From Bacillota bacterium (GTDB lineage Bacteria; Bacillota; DTU025), in contig DMOT01000054.1 of NCBI GenBank assembly GCA_003456765.1, forward strand, positions 1 through 6,213: a DNA stretch of 6,213 nucleotides, written 5' to 3'. Made by a program: the position numbers and the translations under genes. Positions 1-5,465 of the stretch are shown one piece after another; position 1 is the stretch's first letter, and each line of letters begins with the position of its first letter. Under the pieces are notes generated by a model, which saw only the letters and a list, made by a program, of their open reading frames with translations, was not told where the DNA came from and ran no database searches.

Positions 1-747
1 GTTAAGGAATACATCGGCGATAATCGGCCTCTCCCGGGAAAGTTTCGCCTCCCTTTCAACGATGGATGCGAGGATCAGTATCTCTCTGTCCTTCAGATGC
101 AAGGGCCGTGAAGGATGGTTCTCAAGCGCGGCCTGCCCAGTCTGTTGGAATCTTCTCAACATGCTTCGTACGATGCGCGCAGCCGACACTCCATTGGCAA
201 ACTCATAAGTATCAGGGAAGAGATAACCTTCCAAAGACGCTCCCTCATGCAGAAAAGGAAAGTCCTCCCTCAGGTCCTCAGAGGGATGATCTATAAGTGC
301 AATCAGCTCTTCCTTCTCTGCGAGTCCGCGCTCTTCGAGGACGCGGGCTATCTCCACCGCAGTCAGGCCTTCCGGTATCGTCACCTGGACTGTGACAACC
401 CTTCCGGAGGATATTGCACTCAGGATGCCAGCGACACTCTCCCCTTGGCCAAACTCGTATTCTCCGGCCTTGAGCGACGAATCCTTCCCCGAAAGCCGGG
501 CCAGGCCGTGAAAAACGGTACTGGAACGGATTAGGCCTTTCTCCTGCAAACTCGCGGCGATCTGGGAGGCTGACGCACCCTCCGGCAGTACAACCCTCAC
601 ACGTATCTCTTCGCCGTCTTCTGGCGGAACGCCACCTAGTGCCCACAAGATCCAAGAGCCGGATATTACAAGCAAAGCAACGAGAAGAGCCAGGGGCCAA
701 ACTGGCCAGGCACGCCTTCTCTCTCTGGTCTGAGCAGTTCTGGGCAT
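1..747 (-). CDS. mltG: Endolytic murein transglycosylase MltG (YceG-like), N-terminal 249 residues, runs off the left edge
   Basis: MltG is an inner-membrane lytic transglycosylase that cuts nascent peptidoglycan glycan strands and so sets strand length and release from the membrane. The visible 249 residues show a basic N-terminus (residues 8-12 RERRR), one membrane anchor (about 15-38), then an extracytoplasmic LysM-like region (about 48-115) starting with the family pattern VVLPEGASASQIAASL, a second PEGLTAVEIARVL segment (125-137), the conserved LEGYLFPDTYEF motif (172-183) and the catalytic motif LASIVEREA, where E231 should be the catalytic Glu by analogy with E. coli MltG. The sequence stops at VFLN, just where the family continues with VFLNRL, so the last third lies outside. 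The ATG at 747 is the only start: the upstream frame has no start codon back to an in-frame stop. The Shine-Dalgarno is poor (a G-run about 8 nt upstream). A promoter candidate lies just upstream. It is the last gene of the usual Bacillota order. Confidence 0.96.
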   Translation of the reverse strand, partial: MPRTAQTRERRRAWPVWPLALLVALLVISGSWILWALGGVPPEDGEEIRVRVVLPEGASASQIAASLQEKGLIRSSTVFHGLARLSGKDSSLKAGEYEFGQGESVAGILSAISSGRVVTVQVTIPEGLTAVEIARVLEERGLAEKEELIALIDHPSEDLREDFPFLHEGASLEGYLFPDTYEFANGVSAARIVRSMLRRFQQTGQAALENHPSRPLHLKDREILILASIVEREAKLSRERPIIADVFLN

Positions 748-796
748 TCTGTAGCCCCCCGTCCCATGTTCTGTAAGCGTTTCTGAACCAACACTA

Positions 797-825
797 ATTA
801 TAGGGTTAGCGGCTCCATTGCGCAA
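797..825 (-). promoter_or_regulatory. Putative sigma-A promoter of mltG
   Basis: On the minus strand there is a perfect -10 hexamer TATAAT (797-802), a 17-nt spacer and a weak -35 hexamer TTGCGC (820-825, three of six consensus bases). The -10 lies about 50 nt upstream of the mltG ATG, leaving a short leader. The -35 touches the 3' arm of the hairpin at 824-852. This suggests mltG can be transcribed on its own after the DUF1292 gene. Confidence 0.6.
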
Positions 826-869
826 GGAAGCCCCCTAACCGGGGGCCTCCTCAGATTCTATGGTTAGCG
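804..869. repeat. Cluster of GGTTAG motifs around the mltG promoter
   Basis: GGTTAGCG occurs on the plus strand at 804-811 (within the promoter spacer) and again at 862-869, and GGTTAG occurs inverted at 835-840 (loop of the hairpin). A fourth copy, inverted and in the longer form CTAACCCTAT, is at 1240-1249 in the leader of the DUF1292 gene; it is the exact inverse of ATAGGGTTAG at 800-809. I found no GGTTAG or CTAACC elsewhere in the window. This could be an operator for an unknown regulator, or chance. Confidence 0.3.
824..852 (-). terminator. Hairpin between the DUF1292 gene and mltG, possible terminator with poor U-tract
   Basis: Read on the minus strand, arms GAGGAGGCCCCC and GGGGGCTTCCTT pair over 12 positions with two G-U wobbles, with a five-base loop GGTTA. 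The stem is strong, but what follows is GCGCAATGG, so there is no proper U-tract beyond the Ts within the stem itself. It sits 51 nt after the DUF1292 stop codon and directly abuts the mltG -35. It may be a weak terminator, an mRNA 3'-end stabiliser, or a processing site. Confidence 0.5.
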
Positions 870-903
870 TGTTCAACACCCCGACGTACAGGACGCAAAT
901 CGA

Positions 904-1224
904 CTATATGTCGTCGTCATCATCCTCGTCGTAGTCGTCATAGAAAAACTCGTCGTCATCGAGAGCCTCCAAGGCCTCAAGCACCCTCTCATACTCCTCG
1001 TCGTCCTCAATATCTGTGAAGTATTCCTCGCCATCATCGTCTACTTCGATTCGGAATATGAAAGCTTCTTCGCACACATCCTCGTCTTCGAGGTCATCTA
1101 GGCACTCTGCCGGCACGAGTATGGCGTACCGCGTCTCATCCACCTCTACAATATCCTCGATCGCAAAATCCTGCTCCTGGCCGTTCTCATCAACTAGCGT
1201 GACGATGCTTACCTCGTCTGGCAT
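904..1224 (-). CDS. DUF1292 family protein (YrzB-like), highly acidic
   Basis: A 106-residue protein of the DUF1292 family (B. subtilis YrzB), of unknown function. The family core is clear: VTLVDENGQEQDF (8-20), then IVEVDETRYAILVP (25-38), EEAFIFRIEVDDDGEEY (52-68) and the end motif IEDDEEYERVLEALEAL (72-88). About 48 of 106 residues are Asp or Glu and only three are Arg/Lys. The last 18 residues are almost all acidic or aromatic, a tail beyond the family core. I chose ATG 1224 because GGAG (1233-1236) stands 8 nt upstream; a GTG at 1233 would add three residues but has its only SD-like bases directly against it. The gene follows ruvX by 136 nt and has its own promoter candidate. Its place between ruvX and mltG is the conserved Bacillota arrangement and supports the identification. 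Strong acidity could mean binding to a basic partner, but no partner is known to me. Confidence 0.93.
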   Translation of the reverse strand: MPDEVSIVTLVDENGQEQDFAIEDIVEVDETRYAILVPAECLDDLEDEDVCEEAFIFRIEVDDDGEEYFTDIEDDEEYERVLEALEALDDDEFFYDDYDEDDDDDI

Positions 1225-1268
1225 CCCAATCACTCCAATCTAACCCTATTTTGCTTGCCAAAACATGA

Positions 1269-1297
1269 ATAGTAGTATCCTATCCGCACACTGACAA
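1269..1297 (-). promoter_or_regulatory. Putative sigma-A promoter of the DUF1292 gene
   Basis: On the minus strand TTGTCA (1292-1297, five of six consensus bases) is separated by exactly 17 nt from TACTAT (1269-1274, four of six). It stands about 45 nt upstream of ATG 1224, in the only sizeable gap after ruvX. It implies that the DUF1292 gene, perhaps with mltG by read-through, can be expressed separately from ruvX. Confidence 0.55.
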
Positions 1298-1360
1298 CTC
1301 TTCGACCTGGCTTTCAGCAGGAACGCGACTCCCTCCACCGAAATGGCGAAGGCCTGCACA

Positions 1361-1780
1361 TCAGCCTCGAGCGCCGAGCCAATCTAGATAACCCTGGAGA
1401 ATGATGGCGGCAGCGGTCTTGTCAACAACCTCACGCCTACGTCTTCGTGAAAGATCAGCCTCTATCAGCACTTTCGATGCTTCCACCGTGCTCAGCCGCT
1501 CATCCCACGTGACCACTGGAAGATTGACTGCGTCTTGAAGACGCCCACAGAAGTCCCTGGCACGCTGGGCACTAGGTCCATAGCTTCCATCCATGTTCCT
1601 TGGCATGCCCACCACTATTTCGCATGCCCCGACCTCTTTTGCGAGTTCTCCTATGCGAGTAATATCCTTCTCCCAACCACGACTTTCAATTACAGTATGA
1701 GGCATAGCTGCAATACCTAGTTCATCGGAGACTGCCACTCCTATTCGCGACTCTCCAAGATCTAGCCCAATACGGACCAA
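1361..1780 (-). CDS. ruvX: Holliday junction resolvase-like nuclease RuvX/YqgF
   Basis: A 139-residue RuvX/YqgF protein, the usual length for this RNase H-fold family. E. coli YqgF is linked to 16S/pre-16S rRNA 5' end maturation, and the family is also described as a putative Holliday junction resolvase. All family motifs are present: RIGLDLGESRIGVAVSD (3-19, with acidic D7), EIVVGMPRNMDGSYGPSA (54-71), VVTWDERLSTVEA (89-101, with D93/E94) and VVDKTAAAIILQGYLD (118-133, with D120). The expected acidic active-site set is therefore intact. The start is TTG at 1780, chosen because a perfect AGGAGGAGG ends 7 nt upstream and the motif-bearing N-terminus begins right there; no ATG or GTG in frame fits. 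The SD overlaps the stop codon of the upstream aldo/keto reductase gene (14 nt between stop and start), so the two are probably co-transcribed and translationally coupled. Confidence 0.96.
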   Translation of the reverse strand: MVRIGLDLGESRIGVAVSDELGIAAMPHTVIESRGWEKDITRIGELAKEVGACEIVVGMPRNMDGSYGPSAQRARDFCGRLQDAVNLPVVTWDERLSTVEASKVLIEADLSRRRRREVVDKTAAAIILQGYLDWLGARG

Positions 1781-1787
1781 CCTACGA

Positions 1788-1796
1788 CCTCCTCCT
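1788..1796 (-). promoter_or_regulatory. Strong Shine-Dalgarno that decides the TTG start of ruvX
   Basis: AGGAGGAGG on the minus strand, 7 nt before the TTG at 1780. Its first two bases are the last two of the reductase stop codon TAG (1795-1797). Confidence 0.85.
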
Positions 1797-1803
1797 AGAC
1801 CAC
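1795..1803 (-). repeat. 9-bp direct repeat GTGGTCTAG, copy at the 3' end of the reductase gene
   Basis: Minus-strand GTGGTCTAG forms the last two codons and the stop of the reductase gene. The identical nonamer lies at 2757-2765, just before the start of the same gene, 962 bp away. Confidence 0.4.
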
Positions 1804-2745
1804 CTTAATGCAGAACTCCCTGCAATGGGCCACGCAGTATCCGCAAAGCACACATCTGTCAGGATCGACCACTGCTCCCTCGGTGCCCATGCTGAGGGCA
1901 CCGTGGCCACACGCATCTATGCATGCGCCGCACTTTGCGCACCACTTTTCTATGAGAAGGCGCTTTTCTCCTGCAAGGCTCAGAAGCACTTCTTGAGGAA
2001 CTTCTCGTCCGGAGGCAATGGCCAGATCAACCTCGAGTTCCCTGAGGTTCTTTATTCCAATGGCCACCGAGTCTATGTAGTCGTGCCCCATAACCCAGGC
2101 CAGCGCATCCGGGACCTCCCTGTAAAGATGTCCTCCACCCAGAGGTTTCATGCTGTATACTCCCACCCCTGAGCCGCTCGCAGCCTCTATCGCCCTCTCC
2201 ATGTCGCCGACATCTCCGTCGATTATGCCGATGCCGCGCATGTTGAAGATGGGGTGCACAACATCGATCTCGGGCATGACTCGCACAGCGTTTACCACTT
2301 CGACCGCATGCGTAGAGACTGACACGGCCCTTATGAGGCCCTTCTCCTTCGCATCCTGAAGATACCGAATCGCATCAGCATGCCCCTTCAGTGTCAACCG
2401 GCTTTCCTGTTCATGAAGGCCGAATATGTCGATATAGTCGACGCCGATCTCTCGAAGCGCCCGCTCTAGGCTGTCACGCATGCCCTCGTAGGTGTACTGG
2501 TAACACCTCGACGAGATTACTATAGCCTCCCGCGGCACTCGGCGCAAGGCCTTGTGGAGATATTCATATACCCCGTAGAACTCGGCTGTATCAAAGAAGT
2601 TAATGCCGCGTGCCACCGCCTGGCATATGAGATTGGCACCTTCATCTGGGCTGATATTAGCCTGCAATGGGCCCATAGTCAACGTCCCCAGGCAAAGCCT
2701 GGATACTTCTATGCCCGTTCTGCCAAGCATCCGCCTTTCCAACAC
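1795..2745 (-). CDS. Aldo/keto reductase with C-terminal 2x[4Fe-4S] ferredoxin-like domain
   Basis: A 316-residue cytoplasmic protein made of an AKR (TIM-barrel) domain plus a ferredoxin-like tail. The N-terminus LGRTGIEVSRLCLGTLTMG is typical of the family. Of the AKR catalytic tetrad, Asp52 and Tyr57 (FFDTAEFYG) and His111 (FGLHEQE) are present, but the usual Lys in the strand motif (ATK-type) is Arg80 (VISSRC). MKPLGGGHL (about 199-207) is the conserved barrel motif seen in the iron-sulfur AKR group. The tail carries CAKCGACIDAC (Cys 269, 272, 275, 279) and CVLCGYCVAHC (298, 301, 304, 308), two complete CxxCxxCx3C sets. Substrate is unknown; electron transfer between ferredoxin and NAD(P) or a substrate is inferred. 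GTG 2745 was chosen since AAGGTGAT (2747-2754) matches the anti-SD well; GTG 2751 and ATG 2730 are alternatives. It follows the membrane-protein gene by 30 nt and precedes ruvX by 14 nt, so it is in their operon. Confidence 0.92.
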   Translation of the reverse strand: MLERRMLGRTGIEVSRLCLGTLTMGPLQANISPDEGANLICQAVARGINFFDTAEFYGVYEYLHKALRRVPREAIVISSRCYQYTYEGMRDSLERALREIGVDYIDIFGLHEQESRLTLKGHADAIRYLQDAKEKGLIRAVSVSTHAVEVVNAVRVMPEIDVVHPIFNMRGIGIIDGDVGDMERAIEAASGSGVGVYSMKPLGGGHLYREVPDALAWVMGHDYIDSVAIGIKNLRELEVDLAIASGREVPQEVLLSLAGEKRLLIEKWCAKCGACIDACGHGALSMGTEGAVVDPDRCVLCGYCVAHCREFCIKVV

Positions 2746-2756
2746 TATCACCTTCG

Positions 2757-2765
2757 CTAGACCAC
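2757..2765 (-). repeat. 9-bp direct repeat GTGGTCTAG, copy upstream of the reductase gene
   Basis: Second copy of the nonamer at 1795-1803, in the 30-nt gap between the membrane-protein stop (2776) and the reductase start. It is read in a different frame from the first copy, so the match is not due to shared coding. Confidence 0.4.
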
Positions 2766-2775
2766 AATACCATGT

Positions 2776-5115
2776 TTATGCCCTTTGGGCCACAATTTCA
2801 TCGACCACATAGCCCAGGAGCGTGAGCGTAGGCATCATGGCTACCGTGGCGCATGCCACAACCCCTGAATCGTTCACAATCAGCGCCGCAAGGGCCCCGG
2901 CTAACGCCCCCAGGAGAGATCCATGTAGCGCAGGGTAGTCGTCACGGAATCGTCTGAAGAGGCCAAACGGCTTCCCCGCGAGCACCGTCAGGGAAACCAG
3001 GAAAGCCAGAAGCACGCGCGTCCAGTCTGTGTATCTCAGAAGGCGCATGTTCATGCCCAGCTTGCGCCAGACAATAACAGCCAGTCGATCCAGGCCTGCA
3101 CTGGTCGCCGCGGGGCCACTACCAGAATCATCCCCACGCGGAAATGCGATTTCGTCTCCCCCATCCATCCCACCCCGACTTCGCTCAATCAGAAGCCTCC
3201 ACGCCCTGCCAATATGGGATGATCGCGCCCCTAAGGCATCAATCCAGGCCATGCCCGCACAAAGCGCAATCGCCAGAAGGACTATCGCGAGAACCGCCCC
3301 AACCTTCGCCCGGCGCGAAAGGCCACTTCTACTCACCACCATCCTTCCCATGAAGGACGCCACTACAGCGGCGGTAACCATGCCCCCGAAATTCGCGCCG
3401 ATACCCGAATGGCCAAGCAAGATAGAGATGACTCCCATGACAATTGCCACGACAGCCAGGGTTTCAGACGGCCCGTAGGAGGCTGTGCCTCCCCCCCTTC
3501 GAGCTGCTTCACCCAGTGCAGCCAGAGAGATCGCCACAGAGCCGATCAAGGCACCCATGAGTTCATTGCCTATCCCGTAGTACCTCGCCCCTACTATTGC
3601 CGAATGGCCCAGGAGGGATGTTGACGCAAGCGCGCCTCCGGAAAGAGCGTCTGCAAGGATTGCAACCCCAGTTGCAAATGCGATTCCCGCAGAAGACCGC
3701 ATGCACGACGGGAATGCTCGCAGAAGCGCGGCGGAGATCGCAGCTGAACCGATTGCAATGAAGAAGAGAGTCGCCCCGATGCCCTCAACCCTGAAAATCG
3801 GAGCAAGCAGAAGCAGCAAGGGCTGGACTGCCACGGCCAAGAGCAGAAACCTCGTAGCGCCGACAAGCAAGGCAGGTGTGGAGGCGCCAAGCAGCGCCAC
3901 AGCAAGGACTGCAAAGACCGCGACTACAACCATGCCGATGAAGGTGCCCAGTACAGGAACTCTGGAGGACGCAGCCGTCTGAAGCGATTCTGCCATGTCG
4001 GCCAATTCCCCGGCAACATCCTGTCCATCCCTGGCGCGAAGCCCGATCATGGGCGATCCGTCGTTAGGCCATGCTTCCGGAACGCCAAGCCCCTCCAGGA
4101 GAGTTGCTGCAAAATCCAGGTTCGCAACGAGCCCCTCTCGCCTGGTCGTATCGCTTGACAGCATGCCCGCAGCATATTGCCAGCCTGCAATGGCCACCGG
4201 CCCGAGAGTTGACGCCTCCCCAGGGGAGACCAGCATGTATGCAACGTCATCTGATGGTGGTCCAACGACCTCGAAGATTGCGCCGAAGAGCCTGTCTAGC
4301 CTGGCGTAACATTCGCTCACCTGTTCTAGGCGGGCCTCCGCCGAGAGATTGGGGAAGTAGCGGGCCAGCCGGTTCATGTCTCCGAAATCCACAGCCACCA
4401 GGGAAACCTGAAGATCAGTGAGGGCATCTGCCACCGCCTGCGCCATCCGAAACACATCACACGAGATGCCGAAGGGAGCACCAGGATCAAGCGCATTCGC
4501 TTCCGGTCCCACTGCGCCACCTGTGACGCGCCCTGACGCATCCATGGCCAGGATCACTGCAGGCCGCGCCATGGCTTCGCCCGCATCAGAGTTTCCAACC
4601 GCAGCCGCAGCCAGGCCGGCCAGGCGAAGCGACTCGCCGATCAGTCCAGGCCTGCCCTGATAAGGCGAATCCTTTCCCATAATCTCAAGTTCAGGGTATC
4701 CCAGGCACAGAATCTCTCCAGAAGACACGTCTGCTTTCAAGCCAGTACGACGCAAGTAGATATCGCGGGCCCTCTCGCTGCCAATGATCTCGTCGCCGCG
4801 CAGCCCATAACCCGCCCACTGGCGGGCAGCCATTCTACGCCCGGCTCCGAGGGTGGAAATGGCTGAAAGAAGCCTGTCGCCTCCGTCTGCTGTCCGGGAA
4901 TTGGCAATGCCTATGGATGCTGAATCGAGGAATGAATGAAGCGTGGGCCCGCCGGGTTCCCGGGCTTGCCGAAGGGAAAACCCGTCCGCTATTATGACTA
5001 TGGCAGCGCGGCGCCTCGAGGGCGGCTCAAACCCGAATTTGCCCGGGGCCTCGGAGAGAGGCGCGGCCTGGACCCGTACTGCGCACAGGAGCACAGCGGC
5101 AGTCACTGCACGCAC
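2776..5115 (-). CDS. Uncharacterised polytopic membrane protein with degenerate alkaline-phosphatase-superfamily ectodomain
   Basis: A 779-residue protein I cannot assign to a named family. Residues 1-18 look like a signal peptide (hydrophobic core, then VQA-AP). Residues about 36-360 resemble the alkaline phosphatase superfamily: AAIVIIADG (37-45, D44), a VDFGDMNRLARY segment (242-253) followed by a VxxxYxRLDxLxGxI helix, as after the DMVGH motif of phosphoglycerate mutases, then YMLVSP (293-298) and GLVANLDFAATLL (328-340), close to the DIAPTLL end of such domains. However His of DxxGH and the Asp-His pair are missing (L250, S297-P298). Residues 387-770 hold about ten to eleven membrane segments with polar motifs RYYGIGNE (511-518), GHSGIGANFGG (568-578) and VNDSG (747-751), and a hydrophilic loop at about 627-697. 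From memory, related proteins occur in Actinobacteria and other Bacillota. GTG 5115 is the first start in frame; its SD is weak, and GTG 5106 is an alternative. An envelope role is inferred. Confidence 0.88.
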   Translation of the reverse strand: MRAVTAAVLLCAVRVQAAPLSEAPGKFGFEPPSRRRAAIVIIADGFSLRQAREPGGPTLHSFLDSASIGIANSRTADGGDRLLSAISTLGAGRRMAARQWAGYGLRGDEIIGSERARDIYLRRTGLKADVSSGEILCLGYPELEIMGKDSPYQGRPGLIGESLRLAGLAAAAVGNSDAGEAMARPAVILAMDASGRVTGGAVGPEANALDPGAPFGISCDVFRMAQAVADALTDLQVSLVAVDFGDMNRLARYFPNLSAEARLEQVSECYARLDRLFGAIFEVVGPPSDDVAYMLVSPGEASTLGPVAIAGWQYAAGMLSSDTTRREGLVANLDFAATLLEGLGVPEAWPNDGSPMIGLRARDGQDVAGELADMAESLQTAASSRVPVLGTFIGMVVVAVFAVLAVALLGASTPALLVGATRFLLLAVAVQPLLLLLAPIFRVEGIGATLFFIAIGSAAISAALLRAFPSCMRSSAGIAFATGVAILADALSGGALASTSLLGHSAIVGARYYGIGNELMGALIGSVAISLAALGEAARRGGGTASYGPSETLAVVAIVMGVISILLGHSGIGANFGGMVTAAVVASFMGRMVVSRSGLSRRAKVGAVLAIVLLAIALCAGMAWIDALGARSSHIGRAWRLLIERSRGGMDGGDEIAFPRGDDSGSGPAATSAGLDRLAVIVWRKLGMNMRLLRYTDWTRVLLAFLVSLTVLAGKPFGLFRRFRDDYPALHGSLLGALAGALAALIVNDSGVVACATVAMMPTLTLLGYVVDEIVAQRA

Positions 5116-5128
5116 TGCGGCTCTGCGG

Positions 5129-5159
5129 AAGAGAAAAGGCGCCCGGCTTCGGGGCGCCT
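5129..5159 (-). terminator. Rho-independent terminator (or attenuator) after ireB
   Basis: On the minus strand AGGCGCCC pairs perfectly with GGGCGCCT across a 7-base loop (hairpin 5137-5159), followed by TTTCTCTT. It begins 8 nt after the ireB stop codon and ends only about 14 nt before the start of the membrane-protein gene. It should stop much of the alaS-ireB transcript, so the downstream genes depend on read-through or on a promoter I could not locate. Confidence 0.8.
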
Positions 5160-5167
5160 CTCGGTCA

Positions 5168-5428
5168 CTATTTCCTGAGATAACTCCGAACCAGCTCCTC
5201 TATAATCTCATCACGCTCCACCTTGCGAATGGTGTTGCGCGCGTTTCTGTGACTCGTAATATATGTCGGATCGCCCGAAAGGAGGTAACCCACGAGCTGG
5301 TTCACGGGGTTGTACCCCTTTTCCTCAAGGGCAATCGTCACTTCGGTAAGGGCTTTCTTTACCGGAGTGACTTCCTGTTCCGCCTCGACAGCAGGGTACT
5401 TCACTGTTTCGTCCCATTTACCACTCAT
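5168..5428 (-). CDS. ireB: IreB family regulatory phosphoprotein (UPF0297, YrzL)
   Basis: An 86-residue IreB protein, the normal length for the family (B. subtilis YrzL). In Enterococcus faecalis IreB is phosphorylated on N-terminal threonines by the PASTA-domain kinase IreK and acts as a negative regulator of cephalosporin resistance, so it belongs to cell-envelope signalling. The family signature is unmistakable: [16 protein letters not shown] (35-50), [20 protein letters not shown] (51-70) and [14 protein letters not shown] (71-84). The N-terminus [11 protein letters not shown] keeps a Thr (T8) at the place of the phosphorylated DET threonine; the second E. faecalis site (T4) is not matched. 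ATG 5428 gives the family's usual N-terminus; the frame stays open upstream into alaS, and two GTGs just before the ATG are less likely starts. SD is only a GGGGTGG-like stretch. It lies 37 nt after alaS, as in many Bacillota, and a terminator follows it. Confidence 0.96.
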   Translation of the reverse strand: MSGKWDETVKYPAVEAEQEVTPVKKALTEVTIALEEKGYNPVNQLVGYLLSGDPTYITSHRNARNTIRKVERDEIIEELVRSYLRK

Positions 5429-5465
5429 AAACCACACCACCCCGGGCAGATTTAGTCTTTCCTCA

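Noticed and set aside
278..700. A 140-codon open frame on the minus strand
   Set aside because: It is an out-of-frame shadow of mltG. The mltG frame over the same bases gives a clear family match, while this frame is Arg/Gly-rich with no recognisable motif.
1312..1350. Hairpin after ruvX (CCTTCGCC/GGTGGAGG) as a terminator
   Set aside because: The stem has two G-U wobbles and is followed by GAGTCGCG with no U-tract.
2780..2790. Palindrome GCCCTTTGGGC at the end of the membrane-protein gene
   Set aside because: Only a 4-bp stem inside coding sequence, with no U-tract; likely chance.
3029..3478. Long plus-strand open frame (149 codons) and many others opposite the membrane-protein gene
   Set aside because: These are antisense shadows in GC-rich coding DNA; composition is Ser/Pro/Arg/Thr-rich, with no ribosome site or family motif.
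4943..5455. Plus-strand open frame of 170 codons opposite ireB and the start of the membrane protein
   Set aside because: It crosses the terminator and lies opposite two real genes; the protein shows no family features.
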